NCBI RefSeq assembly: GCF_000219215.1 | Contig: NC_015727.1 | Span: 1,435,176 to 1,499,175, forward strand | Length of the DNA stretch: 64,000 bases | DNA from: Cupriavidus necator N-1 | GTDB taxonomy: Bacteria; Pseudomonadota; Gammaproteobacteria; Burkholderiales; Burkholderiaceae | Direction: 5' to 3' | In this document: positions 7,542-15,598 of the stretch, one piece after another | Position numbering within the stretch: position 1 is the first letter of the stretch | How the letters are laid out: each line of letters begins with the position of its first letter | Notes under the pieces: model-generated | What the model was told of the DNA's origin: nothing | Databases searched by the model: none | What the model saw: only the letters and a program-made list of their open reading frames with translations | Program-made: the position numbers and the translations under genes

Positions 7542-8234
7542 CTACAGACGGATATCAACGGAAGTTGGTGTCGCGAATAGCTTGGGTTCCTTGCCGAGCG
7601 GAAACCCGATCACGTACAGGACGTTAGCTGGCATTGGCCTGTCCGGGTCCGAGCCCCCCTTCAGCAGCACGTTGCGCTCGGCATAGCAGAGCGAAACGCC
7701 AAGGGTCTTGAGCACATCGATGTTGGCTTGCATCGTGTCAGCCGCCTCGCGCTTCTGCGCTTCGGTATAGGCGTCCAGGGCATCGCGGTAGTTGCGGAAA
7801 TATTCCATCAGTGCGGCGAAGCGTTTGTCCGCTTCGGCGCCCATCTCGAAGGCCAGCTCCGACATGTCCATCGTGCTGGTCTGCGCCAGCTCGGCCAACT
7901 GCTTACCCGTGGTCAGCCGAATCGCCGCGAAGGTGACGTGCTCGAGGTCGAACTGTTCCTGCGCAGCCTTGAGTTCGTCTTCGGGTGGAATCGCGAATGG
8001 CTTGTTGAGCGCGTCGATATCCAGGAAATCGAACGCGCTGGCCAGCGCCCGGCAGGTGTCGGCGTCGGCCGGCCAGCCTCGCTCGACGCGCTGAACGGTT
8101 CGCACGTTGAGCCCAGCGATCACGGCCAACTGCTCCTGAGTCCATTGCCGGGCGTCGCGGAACACCTTGATGCAGACAGCCAGCTCGGCGGGGGTCAGCA
8201 GGCGTACTGGTGGCGTGTTTTCCGTCGCATTCAT
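7542..8234 (-). CDS. XRE-family helix-turn-helix regulator
   Basis: A 230-residue protein with an N-terminal XRE/Cro-type HTH at about residues 15-65: LAVCIKVFRDARQWTQEQLA, VIAGLNVRTVQRVERGW, then DTCRALASAFDF. The remaining 160 residues (KAAQEQFDLEHVTFAAIRLT...) are a predominantly helical region with no family I can name, ending in a short hydrophobic stretch (ANVLYVIGFPLG). An AAGGAG ribosome-binding site precedes ATG 8234. It follows a small ORF (8250-8477) on the same strand by 15 bases. Similar XRE proteins sit in Tn4371-type ICE accessory regions. Its target is unknown. Confidence 0.72.
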   Translation of the reverse strand: MNATENTPPVRLLTPAELAVCIKVFRDARQWTQEQLAVIAGLNVRTVQRVERGWPADADTCRALASAFDFLDIDALNKPFAIPPEDELKAAQEQFDLEHVTFAAIRLTTGKQLAELAQTSTMDMSELAFEMGAEADKRFAALMEYFRNYRDALDAYTEAQKREAADTMQANIDVLKTLGVSLCYAERNVLLKGGSDPDRPMPANVLYVIGFPLGKEPKLFATPTSVDIRL

Positions 8235-8249
8235 TTCGTTGCTCCTTCG

Positions 8250-8477
8250 TTATCGACTGACGTGGCCAGCCGTGCTGGCCACACCGTTGCGCATGGCATG
8301 GCCGCACCTGGCGAGGGGCCAGAACGCAAGCAAGAATCCGACAGCGGCCAGCACTGCCACATAGTGAGCCGGCGCCATGGTGTTGTAGTCGCAAGCGCTC
8401 AGTGTGCGTGCCAGGACCGGCAAAACGCCGCCCGGTGCGTCCACGTGAATCTCATTCAGCTCTCGGAATGTGGTCAC
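8250..8477 (-). CDS. Small membrane protein of unknown function
   Basis: A 75-residue ORF beginning at GTG 8477 (VTTFRELNEIHVD), chosen because AAGGAG lies eight bases upstream; the upstream ATG (8501) has no such site. One hydrophobic segment is seen, YVAVLAAVGFLLAFWPL, near residues 45-62, so it is probably a single-span inner-membrane protein. It ends 15 bases before the XRE gene and is probably co-transcribed with it. I do not recognise the family. The good ribosome-binding site and the operon position are the only support. Confidence 0.45.
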   Translation of the reverse strand: MTTFRELNEIHVDAPGGVLPVLARTLSACDYNTMAPAHYVAVLAAVGFLLAFWPLARCGHAMRNGVASTAGHVSR

Positions 8478-8645
8478 GTTCAGGTCTCCTTGCAATGGCA
8501 TTGATACGCCGTCGGTCAGTGCCCGGCTTCGTGTGGGTCTTGCGGGCCCACCACGGCGGGCGAGCCGGTTCCCTCAGTCGACCTTCGAGCCATTGACCGG
8601 TGCCAGGCTGGTGTACTCTCGACCGCGTGGGCCGAACGTGCCGGT

Positions 8646-10037
8646 TCACGGGCTGTCATCCATCGCCAGTGCTTGCCCGTCTGCGCTTCGGTTACGCGCA
8701 TTTAGCCAGGCACCAGCCAGCACACCCGCAAGCAGCGTCGCTGTCGCGAGAATTTCCATGCGATGGGCGGGATGCCAGACCATGGCCGCGAGGACACCGA
8801 GAATCACCACGACGACCGACCACGTCAACCACGGGTAGCCCCACATACGCAGCGGCAGCTCTGCCGCGCGTCGTTCCAGTACTGCGCGCATGCGCAGCTG
8901 CGATACTGCGATCACGAGGTAGACCAGAAGCGCCACGGCGCCAGAGGTAGCCAGCAGGAAGGCGAAGACGCGTTCTGGCATAAGGTAGTTCGCCAGCACG
9001 CACACGAAAGCGAATGCGGTGGACACCAGTACCGCGGCGCGCGGTGTGCCACACGCGGCAGTCCGGCTTAGGCCGCTCGGGGCATCGCCCCGCGTCGACA
9101 GCGAGAACAGCATGCGCGAGGCGGTGTAGAGCGCCGAGTTCAGGCAGCTCATTACCGCTGTCAGAACGATGACGTCGACGATCGCCTTGGCGTGCGGCAC
9201 GCCGAGGATCTCCAGCGCGCGCTGGTACGCCCCATGGGTGACCAGCAGCGGGTCATTCCACGGCACCAGTGCAACAACAATGAAGATCGAGCCCAGGTAG
9301 AACAGCGAAATGCGCCACACCACCGAGCGCGTCGCGCGCACGATTTGCCGGGCCGGGTGTTCCGCTTCGGCCGCCGCAATGGTGACGATCTCCGCCCCCA
9401 TGAATGCGAACATCGTTGTCAGGACGACAGCGATGACAGCATGTGCGCCATTCGGCATGAACCCGCCATAGTCAACCAGCCGCGCCACGCCCGATACCTG
9501 AGCCCCCGGAAGCAAACCCAGCACCGCCAGACCGCCTACGGCAATGAACGCCACGATGGCGACCACCTTGATGAGCGCGAACCAGAATTCGAACTCACCA
9601 TAGTTCCTGACCGAGAACAGATTGGTGCCGGTCAGCGCGAGCGTGATCGCCAGCGCAAACGTCCACTGGGGTATGGCGGGCAACCAGGCGCTCAGAATGG
9701 CCGCCGCCGCGGTCGCTTCAATCGGGATCACGAGGACCCAGAACCACCAGTACAGCCAGCCAATCGTGAAACCGGCCCAATGTCCGATGGCGCCGTCCGC
9801 GTAGGTCGAAAACGATCCGGTATCCGGCTGTGCCACAGCCATCTCGCCCAGCATGCGCATGACCAGCACCACCAGCAGCCCAGACATGGCATAGGCCAGC
9901 AGCGCGGCCGGGCCGGCCTCGGCGATAGCTCGCCCGGAGCCTACAAACAGTCCGGCGCCGATGACGCCTGCAATCGAAACCATCGTGACGTGACGCGCCT
10001 TGAGTCCATGGCTCAGCCCTTTCCCTGACGGGTTCAT
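8646..10037 (-). CDS. Amino-acid permease, GABA permease-like (APC superfamily, AAT family)
   Basis: A 463-residue transporter with about twelve hydrophobic spans. It opens with SHGLKARHVTMVSIAGVIGA followed by GLFVGSG, the signature of the AAT group (GabP, AnsP, aromatic amino-acid permeases), and has the conserved MLGEMAVAQPDTGSFSTYAD segment after span 2. E. coli GabP is 466 residues, so the length is normal. Function is proton-coupled uptake of an amino acid such as GABA at the inner membrane; the substrate cannot be read from the sequence. GAGGAG precedes ATG 10037. It sits alone between DUF2958 and the XRE pair, with no catabolic partner nearby, so it is cargo of the ICE region. Confidence 0.88.
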   Translation of the reverse strand: MNPSGKGLSHGLKARHVTMVSIAGVIGAGLFVGSGRAIAEAGPAALLAYAMSGLLVVLVMRMLGEMAVAQPDTGSFSTYADGAIGHWAGFTIGWLYWWFWVLVIPIEATAAAAILSAWLPAIPQWTFALAITLALTGTNLFSVRNYGEFEFWFALIKVVAIVAFIAVGGLAVLGLLPGAQVSGVARLVDYGGFMPNGAHAVIAVVLTTMFAFMGAEIVTIAAAEAEHPARQIVRATRSVVWRISLFYLGSIFIVVALVPWNDPLLVTHGAYQRALEILGVPHAKAIVDVIVLTAVMSCLNSALYTASRMLFSLSTRGDAPSGLSRTAACGTPRAAVLVSTAFAFVCVLANYLMPERVFAFLLATSGAVALLVYLVIAVSQLRMRAVLERRAAELPLRMWGYPWLTWSVVVVILGVLAAMVWHPAHRMEILATATLLAGVLAGAWLNARNRSADGQALAMDDSP

Positions 10038-10207
10038 GTCTCTCTCCTCGGTGAAGCGCGACCTACATGAGCCGCTACGTTGGTGCTCCTATGACATGGA
10101 AATTGACCGCCGCTGGCGTTCCAGCATGCCGCGGTCGTCTGACCCCAAATGCGGCATGCCGCATCGCATTGACGCGAACAACGGGGTTCTGCAGATTGCC
10201 CACTCGA

Positions 10208-10558
10208 TCAATCGACGATCGAGCCACTGGACTGTGCCAGCCGGGCGTACTCGCCTAACGACCGCGTTGGCCGGAAGTACCGGTCACGAAGAATCGGCCT
10301 CTTGAGCGGCCCAACGATGGATGCCAGGTCGGACAGCTTCACATGGCCCAGTTCGGGCATGCCGATACCCACGTCGCACAGACCGTAGGCGGTGTCACCA
10401 TCGGCCGGATCCAGCGCGGCCAGTAGCCAGGTCGCATGCGCATCGGGGGTAAACAGCCGCACCACGGGCAGCGGATCCCTGGCCTTTCCGGTTGCATATG
10501 CGTGGCCGTTTGCGAGCAGCTGCTCGCGTTGTTCGGCGGTGATGAGAGGTTGGATCAT
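10208..10558 (-). CDS. DUF2958 family protein of Tn4371-type ICE
   Basis: A 116-residue protein matching the DUF2958 family: the N-terminus LITAEQREQLLANGHAYATG leads into DPLPVVRLFTPDAHATWLLA, then YGLCDVGIGMPELGHVKLSD and a C-terminal IGPLKRP/RDRYFRPTRSL-like end. Function unknown; these genes accompany DUF736 and DUF932 genes in conjugative elements. AGGAGG eight bases before ATG 10558 supports the start. A second, broken copy of the N-terminal part of this family is at 11518-11616, so a duplication or recombination occurred here. Confidence 0.85.
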   Translation of the reverse strand: MIQPLITAEQREQLLANGHAYATGKARDPLPVVRLFTPDAHATWLLAALDPADGDTAYGLCDVGIGMPELGHVKLSDLASIVGPLKRPILRDRYFRPTRSLGEYARLAQSSGSIVD

Positions 10559-10910
10559 GGTCGTTGCCTCCTAAAAGGTTCGCTCCACGGCAGAGCGAGA
10601 CGATGTTGCGCGCAGGCCAAACACCCGGACCGTCCACACTCCGACCCCATTCGGGGCGGGCCGGGGTTGACGGCTAGCGACATGCGCTAGCACAGCGTGA
10701 ATTGCGGCGGACGCGGACGCGGCTTTGCTGGAGCCCCTAGGGACGTCAAGCCGCACCAAGCGTCCGTCTATATGCGCCGGGTTGCACCTTCTGGCGCACA
10801 CATCAGTAGATGTGGCTTGACGCGTGCGCTGCAATTGTAGAGTAAACACGTCAATAAATGGTGTGTTTAAAACGTCGTTAGTCAGACTACTCATAGGCAT
10901 TCTTTGGCCT
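10559..10910. promoter_or_regulatory. Divergent intergenic region between DUF2958 and XRE genes
   Basis: 352 bases separate two divergent genes. The XRE-proximal 100 bases are noticeably AT-richer (10840-10880) and contain TTGACG at about 10816 with TAGAGT-like sequence some 15 bases on, a weak promoter candidate. The rest is GC-rich and shows no gene. An XRE protein encoded here would be expected to bind this interval, but I could not define an operator. Confidence 0.35.
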
Positions 10911-11225
10911 ATGAAAGGCAAGGGTCAGCACAAACGAAATCCGGTCGCGACGCTCCTCGGTCAGAGGCTAAAGGCTTGTCGTATCGAGGCGGGAAAATCT
11001 CAGGAAACCTTGGCGTTCGAGGCGCTGGTGGACCGCACGTACATTTCCGCGATGGAGCGCGGCGTCGCGAATCCCTCGGTCGAGACCTTGGCCAACATCT
11101 GCTACTGCCTCGGCATTACACTCGCCGAACTATTCGAACCACTGACAATTTCCCTGAAACCGACAGGTACGCGCCGCTCAAACACCGCGGAACCCGAGGA
11201 GATCAAGCGTCAGAGACTGCGCTAA
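10911..11225 (+). CDS. XRE-family helix-turn-helix regulator
   Basis: A 104-residue single-domain regulator starting at ATG 10911 (MKGKGQHKRNPVATLLGQRL). The HTH is classical: KACRIEAGKSQETLAFEALV, DRTYISAMERGVANPSVETL and ANICYCLGITLAELFE. The frame is open upstream to 10824, but that part looks noncoding. It reads away from the DUF2958 gene. Together with the XRE genes at 7542 and 11806 it makes three Cro-like regulators within 5 kb, typical of ICE control regions. Confidence 0.78.
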   Translation: MKGKGQHKRNPVATLLGQRLKACRIEAGKSQETLAFEALVDRTYISAMERGVANPSVETLANICYCLGITLAELFEPLTISLKPTGTRRSNTAEPEEIKRQRLR

Positions 11226-11517
11226 CTGGCGCATCTCCGGGAGTGAACGTCTGCTGTTGCAGCCATGACATCGAGCACCGTCCCGCATGGCGATCGACTA
11301 CGACTCCGCGGGCGGGGTGAGTCGCATTACACGGCCGTCTGCAGCGGTTCAGGCCGACATAATTAAGTCGCGCGTTTACAGCTAGAGAGCCATGGTGTGC
11401 TTCGCAAGCGTGCCGCGCCTGAGAAAGCTGTGATGCCAGCGGTCGTTCCGACAGCAGGTTTTCCAGGACACGCTCGCCTATGGCCTGCTGGCGCACGCTC
11501 GCCGGGAGCTTGAGCCA

Positions 11518-11616
11518 AGTGAGCAGCCGCACCACGGGTAGCGGGTCGATGCCCTGCCCGGCGGTACTCGCCTCGCCGTTGGCTGGTAGTGGCCCCCGCT
11601 CGCCAACTGTGGTGAG
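11518..11616 (-). pseudogene. Fragment of a second DUF2958 gene
   Basis: Within a longer minus-strand frame (11203-11700) the segment LTTVGERGPLPANGEAST... GIDPLPVVRLLT resembles the N-terminal 30 residues of DUF2958 proteins (compare LLANGHAYATG...DPLPVVRLFT in the gene at 10208-10558). After RLLT the similarity ends abruptly and continues as WLKLPASVRQQAI, which I cannot place. This looks like a truncated, fused remnant. The surrounding 11226-11740 interval holds no other recognisable gene. Confidence 0.4.
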
Positions 11617-11741
11617 CGGCTCGGTCACGGAAGGGGGAAGCGGAATTGTTGAGGTCAAGAAAGGCACGGATGCGGTCCCTATATCTGTCGGAATCCGCAA
11701 ATGAGGATTCCGGGAAAACCGAAAGCAGCTCTAAAATGAAC

Positions 11742-11764
11742 ACTATAGATTGTAGCACTATAGA
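11742..11764 (+). promoter_or_regulatory. Repeated ACTATAGA motif upstream of XRE gene
   Basis: ACTATAGA occurs at 11742-11749 and 11757-11764, 15 bases apart, 42 bases before the GTG start of the XRE gene. The core CTATAG is palindromic. Position and repetition suggest an autoregulatory operator or promoter element; this is inference. Confidence 0.35.
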
Positions 11765-11805
11765 GCGCAATCGGCTGACATCATGGTTTTCTAGGGGAAC
11801 CACTG

Positions 11806-12099
11806 GTGACGGCGAAGCACTCATTGGCAACAGCAATACGCATAATCAGGAAAGCGCGCGGCTTGAGCCAGGAAGCGTTCTCCGACGTGTCTAGCCGTAC
11901 TTACATGAGTTCCCTGGAGCGCAACCTAAAAAGCCCGACCATGCACAAGCTGACCGAACTATGTGAGGTCATGCAAGTGCATCCGCTAACGCTGCTGACG
12001 CTGGCCTATGCCGGCGAGAGCACGCACAAGGCCGACCAGCTTCTGGCGCACGTGCGCCAGGAATTGGAGGCGATCTTGAAAGAGCGCGACGTGCCGTAG
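11806..12099 (+). CDS. Small XRE-family regulator
   Basis: A 97-residue protein starting at GTG 11806 (read MTAKHSLATAIRIIRKARG). The HTH is LSQEAFSDVSSRTYMSSLER, NLKSPTMHKLTELCEVMQVH, followed by a short C-terminal helix ADQLLAHVRQELEAILKERD that could dimerise. AGGGGAAC precedes the start as a modest ribosome-binding site. It is convergent with DUF736. Likely a local repressor of ICE genes; target unknown. Confidence 0.75.
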   Translation: MTAKHSLATAIRIIRKARGLSQEAFSDVSSRTYMSSLERNLKSPTMHKLTELCEVMQVHPLTLLTLAYAGESTHKADQLLAHVRQELEAILKERDVP

Positions 12100-12169
12100 G
12101 CGCTCGCGATGCGGCCGCTAGCAGCAGCTGCGTCCCGCCGCAATGGGCGGGGCGTTTTTGGGGCGGCCG

Positions 12170-12481
12170 TCAGGCCGTCGGCTTGCTGCGCGACCAGATC
12201 AGGTTGTGCGTACCATCATCTTCCTCGATCAGCCGGGCGTATATCGTCGCCGGGAATGAAGGATCATCAAGGGTCACGGACAGGTAGGGCCGCTCGGACT
12301 GGCTGACTTTCTTCCACGCCGCGCCGAGGTCATAGCCGCCGGCCGCCTGGACGCGGAAGTCGGGGGCGTTCTCGCTCGCCTTGTCGTTGGGGATGAACCG
12401 GACCTTGACGTTGAGCGTCAGGGTGCGAACCGTGCCAATGAAGCCGTCGTTCTGAGCGGTGAAGATGCCGATGTTGGCCAT
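12170..12481 (-). CDS. DUF736 family protein of Tn4371-type ICE
   Basis: A 103-residue protein of the DUF736 family: MANIGIFTAQNDGFIGTVRT at the N-terminus, VKVRFIPNDKASENAPDFRV in the centre, and a C-terminal YLSVTLDDPSFPATIYARLI. The function is unknown. The gene is a regular member of the ICE set with DUF2958 and DUF932. AAAGGAG eight bases before ATG 12481 gives a firm start. A strong hairpin lies 125-170 bases upstream (12606-12651) in what would be its 5' leader. Confidence 0.9.
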   Translation of the reverse strand: MANIGIFTAQNDGFIGTVRTLTLNVKVRFIPNDKASENAPDFRVQAAGGYDLGAAWKKVSQSERPYLSVTLDDPSFPATIYARLIEEDDGTHNLIWSRSKPTA

Positions 12482-13151
12482 GATGCTTTCTCCTTTCGGA
12501 TGAACCAAGGTCGCGCCCATCGCGTCCTTGTTGTGATCCGATCCGCGGGGGCCGGGCTGGCTGCACCGCTTGCGGCCGAGACGCAGTGGAGGACCTGCAG
12601 GCGCGAACAATTTGCTGCGCGAGGAAGCCGCGCAGCGGCGAGGAAATTGTTTGGGCTGGAAGGTTGCGGCCATAAAGACCGAGGCGCAGCCGCGCCCCTG
12701 CCAGGATGCACAACAGCTAAAGGACGCATGGGCTGACCTCCCCAAAAGGAGCCGTGGCCGACTCGGCATCCCCGCATGGCGGCTGTACCGGCTTGCGCCC
12801 TGACGCGGGAAACGACCCGTCCTTCAACGACAAGCGAGAACGCCCCTGCCGTAGCCCGCGGCGACGCCTTCGAGGCATGGCGTGGATGCTCCATAGAGGC
12901 CGAGCGGCGTATCCGTGAACCGCCCTTCATGACGTTGTGGGCGACGAATCGCTAGCGTCGAGGACAGAAGGCTTTCGCACAACCTGTTGCAGCAAGCCGA
13001 GGCGTAGCCCCACGGCACCGCCCCCTGCAGCGGGGCGCAACGCTTGCGACCCTGACAGTTCATTCAAAAAGCCGTAGGAAGCCTTTTTTGTCAGATGCAC
13101 TCCAGCGCACACTTCAAAGACCGCGGGCTTGAAATACCTGCAACACACATT
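12482..13151. other. Long GC-rich gap upstream of DUF736
   Basis: 670 bases without a recognisable gene on either strand. It contains the nested hairpin at 12606-12651 and probably the promoter for DUF736. Nothing else could be assigned. Confidence 0.5.
12606..12651 (-). other. Nested inverted repeat (16-base arms) in the DUF736 leader
   Basis: Left arm AACAATTTGCTGCGCG (12606-12621), loop AGGAAGC, then CGCGCAGC (12629-12636), an internal GGCGAGG, and AAATTGTT (12644-12651). All 16 bases of the left arm pair with the right side, broken only by the 7-base bulge. On the minus strand it would form a stable leader hairpin before DUF736; it could equally be a DNA-binding site. Confidence 0.6.
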
Positions 13152-13272
13152 TACTTGCTTTACAGTTATTTCAACTTTACGCGTTATGGTGGTAAGTCGT
13201 GTCTACCTGCATAGCAAGTAATTTGCTTTTACGAGCAAAGCAGGTAAAATTTATTTACGCGCATTGCAGGTA
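13152..13272 (+). promoter_or_regulatory. Array of five HipB-type operators at 26-base spacing
   Basis: Three near-perfect 17-base palindromes of the form TACNNGC-N3-GCNNGTA occur at 13204 (TACCTGCATAGCAAGTA), 13230 (TACGAGCAAAGCAGGTA) and 13256 (TACGCGCATTGCAGGTA). Two weaker ones, at 13178 (TACGCGTTATGGTGGTA) and 13152 (TACTTGCTTTACAGTTA), continue the same register, so all five start exactly 26 bases apart. The last ends seven bases before the hipB ATG. HipB homologues repress their own operon by binding multiple palindromes, so these are the likely operators, overlapping the promoter. Confidence 0.72.
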
Positions 13273-13278
13273 TCCAAA

Positions 13279-13527
13279 ATGAAGCAAGTGCTCTCAACGC
13301 CATCTCAGCTAGGCGAAATATTGCGGTCGGCTCGCCGAGCCAAACGGCTCACGCAGGGCCAAGCCGCCACCAGGCTGGGACTAAGCCAAAGCCGGCTGTC
13401 TGCCTTGGAGATTGAGCCCAAAGCCATCTCTTCGGAACAGTTACTGGCCTTGGTCAGCCTTTATGGCTTAGAGCTCGTTCTCCAGTCGAAGAACCACGCC
13501 CCTCCATCGCAAGAAACGGAGTGGTAA
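13279..13527 (+). CDS. hipB: HipB-like antitoxin, XRE-family repressor
   Basis: An 82-residue protein starting at ATG 13279 (MKQVLSTPSQLGEILRSARR; the TTG at 13264 is less likely because it lies inside the last operator). The HTH is AKRLTQGQAATRLGLSQSRL followed by SALEIEPKAISSEQLLALVS. In the HipBA system HipB neutralises the HipA kinase by complex formation and represses the operon by binding palindromic operators. Five such palindromes precede the gene. The hipA start follows after three bases (TAATCAATG), so the pair is co-translated. Family call is firm from the partner gene. Confidence 0.85.
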   Translation: MKQVLSTPSQLGEILRSARRAKRLTQGQAATRLGLSQSRLSALEIEPKAISSEQLLALVSLYGLELVLQSKNHAPPSQETEW

Positions 13528-13530
13528 TCA

Positions 13531-14871
13531 ATGGGAAGAAAGTCACACACTCGGGCGTTGTCAGTCTGGGCCAATGGCCAACGTGTTGGCACCTGGCGCA
13601 TCCCGCCGCATAGCCCTATGGAGCTCCAGTATGACAAAGACTGGATGGCTTCTGCCGCAGGACGCCCCTTGTCCCTTTCACTGCCGTTCGGCATCGACAC
13701 CTCTCCTTTGAAGGGCGAGCGGGTCCGCAACTACTTCGACAACCTTCTGCCGGATAACGACAACATCCGCCGGCGGCTCGCTACCAAATATCAGACCGCT
13801 TCCACCGACCCCTTCGACCTGTTGGAAGCAATAGGACGAGACTGCGTTGGCGCCGTCCAGCTTCTCAAGGAAGACGAAGCCCCCCAGAACGTCAACAGTA
13901 TTGAAGGCACCCCGCTATCTGACACCGACATTGAGCAGCTCCTCGAGAACACGGTTACCACAACGGGGCCTGGAACAATAATGGAAGATGAAGATTTCCG
14001 CATCTCCATTGCAGGCGCCCAAGAAAAGACCGCCCTGCTCCGTCACGAAGGGAAATGGCTGCTTCCGCATGGGGCAACGCCGACTACACATATCTTGAAG
14101 CTACCGCTCGGCTTGGTTGGCAACCGGAAAGCTGACTTGTCGACCTCGGTAGAGAACGAATGGCTTTGCATGCAGCTCTTCAAGGAGTTCGGACTGCCGG
14201 TGGCCGACTGTGAGATATTGACCTTCGGCAAGCAGAAGGTGCTCGTCGTCACGCGATTCGACCGACAACTTCATCACAGCGGCAAATGGATAATGCGTTT
14301 GCCGCAAGAGGATTTCTGCCAGGTCCTCGGCGTGCCTCCCCATCTGAAGTACGAAGCAGAAGGCGGACCTGCAATGGTCGACATTGCGGCAGTCCTCCGG
14401 CAGTCACAAACTCCAGAGCGGGACCTGAAAACATTCTTGGCAACACAAGTCCTGTTCTGGATGCTGGCTGCTACAGACGGCCACGCCAAGAACTTCAGCA
14501 TCCATATGTTGTCAGGGGGCCGTTACAACCTCACACCGCTCTATGACATTCTGTCCGCTTGGCCGATTATCGGGGATGGGCCCAACCACGTCTCGTACCA
14601 CAAGGCTAAGCTCGCCATGGCAGTTGCCGGCAAGAACCGCCACTATCTGTTGAAGGATATTCGGCGCCGCCATTTCAATGCCATGGCACCTAAGTGCTAT
14701 GCAGACTCAACTGCGGAACCAATCATGGAGGAGTTGATTGCCAAGGTCCCAACGGCCGTTTCGAACGTGGCCAATCGACTGCCACCAAATTTCCCTGCTC
14801 ATGTCTCGGACAGCATCTTGGAAGGCCTTCAGGCGTCCGCCAAGAAACTCGGTGACATGAACGCAGGTTAG
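13531..14871 (+). CDS. hipA: HipA-family serine/threonine kinase toxin
   Basis: A 446-residue HipA protein (E. coli HipA has 440). The N-subdomain (couple_hipA) shows LSVWANGQRVGTWRI and RVRNYFDNLLPDNDNIRRRL. The kinase part has the ATP-loop region FRISIAGAQEKTALL, the lysine in HILKLPLG, VTRFDRQ, and the catalytic ATDGHAKNFSIHM with the Asp and Asn needed for phosphotransfer, followed by LTPLYDILSAWP. All hallmark residues are present. HipA kinases inactivate a cytoplasmic target (GltX in E. coli), causing growth arrest and persistence. On a mobile element the pair probably acts as an addiction module. The frame is complete. Confidence 0.93.
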   Translation: MGRKSHTRALSVWANGQRVGTWRIPPHSPMELQYDKDWMASAAGRPLSLSLPFGIDTSPLKGERVRNYFDNLLPDNDNIRRRLATKYQTASTDPFDLLEAIGRDCVGAVQLLKEDEAPQNVNSIEGTPLSDTDIEQLLENTVTTTGPGTIMEDEDFRISIAGAQEKTALLRHEGKWLLPHGATPTTHILKLPLGLVGNRKADLSTSVENEWLCMQLFKEFGLPVADCEILTFGKQKVLVVTRFDRQLHHSGKWIMRLPQEDFCQVLGVPPHLKYEAEGGPAMVDIAAVLRQSQTPERDLKTFLATQVLFWMLAATDGHAKNFSIHMLSGGRYNLTPLYDILSAWPIIGDGPNHVSYHKAKLAMAVAGKNRHYLLKDIRRRHFNAMAPKCYADSTAEPIMEELIAKVPTAVSNVANRLPPNFPAHVSDSILEGLQASAKKLGDMNAG

Positions 14872-15343
14872 CGCTGCAAAACCGCCGGCGGTTGCCGGCT
14901 TCGAATCATCAGAGAGTCAACCGTTGGTACGCGCACGTCCGCGATGGCGTCGCCGCAGACAAGGCCGTTTTGGCACACGAAGCGGAACATGCCGGCGAGC
15001 ATCTGGTAGCGCTCGTGCCATCGTGCGAGTTCAGCAGAATGATCTCGTTGGCCTCGCGGCCATTGATCTGGCTGGCGTGGCGCAGTCGGATCATGTGCTT
15101 GGTGTATTCGCGGCGGTCGTCCTGCCGCACGCGTGTCTGGCACACCATGAAGGGCTGAAAACCTTCGCCGCGCAGCTCGTCCAATACCGTGACGGTAGGG
15201 ATATAGCTTTACCGCTCCGAACGACTGCCGTGTGGGGCTTCCGCGAAGATGGACGGGGCTACGCTGCGGATTTGGTCGTCGGGCAAGGGATCTTCCGAGC
15301 GCAGTACCGGGGAACGGGAAGCGAAGCGGGATGCGAGATGCAT
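14868..15343 (-). pseudogene. DUF932 family gene, broken by a stop codon, a frameshift and a 3' truncation
   Basis: The gene starts at ATG 15343 (MHLASRFASRSPVLRSEDPL) after a GGAGAAAG ribosome-binding site. After ...HGSRSER an in-frame TAA appears where the family has a tyrosine; the frame continues SYIPTVTVLDELRGEGFQPF with MVCQTRVRQDD and NEIILLNSHDGTS. There one base is missing (ACGAGCGCTACC instead of an ACGAGCAGCTACC-type sequence), and the homologous text YQMLAGMFRFVCQNGLVCGD continues in another frame to VRVPTV. Similarity then stops near 14920, well short of the family length. DUF932 genes are part of Tn4371-type ICEs, so this marks the end of the intact module. Confidence 0.8.
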
Positions 15344-15499
15344 AGTCTTTCTCCTGACAAGGGTTAGCTGTCGAAAACCACCGGATTCCTAGATTCGGAG
15401 CCCGCCTTTCGGCTTTTCCGGTGGGGTCGGCGCGGAGACCTGGGCCGGCCTCGTTGCCACCGTCTTTTCTGAGTTCATCGCCCGCGACGGTCAGGAGCG

Positions 15500-15598
15500 C
15501 GCGGACGGGGGCCGTCAAGGAGACAAGCGCAGGGTTGGTGCGGCCCGCAGGCGTAGCCGAGGACACGGCCCTGCGCGCCTTGACGGCCCCCGTCCGCG
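15500..15598. repeat. Perfect 21-base inverted repeat with 57-base spacer
   Basis: CGCGGACGGGGGCCGTCAAGG (left arm, 15500-15520, 21 bases; first 20 being CGCGGACGGGGGCCGTCAAG) is exactly complementary to 15578-15598. It lies about 160 bases upstream of the DUF932 start on the minus strand, so it could be part of a structured leader RNA, or a protein-binding site. Confidence 0.65.

Noticed and set aside
8600..8950. Several plus-strand frames opposite the permease
   Set aside because: Antisense shadows of a clear twelve-span transporter.
13060..13100. Terminator with AAAAAG...CTTTTT before hipB
   Set aside because: Only an A/T stem of six pairs without a GC core; not a credible terminator.
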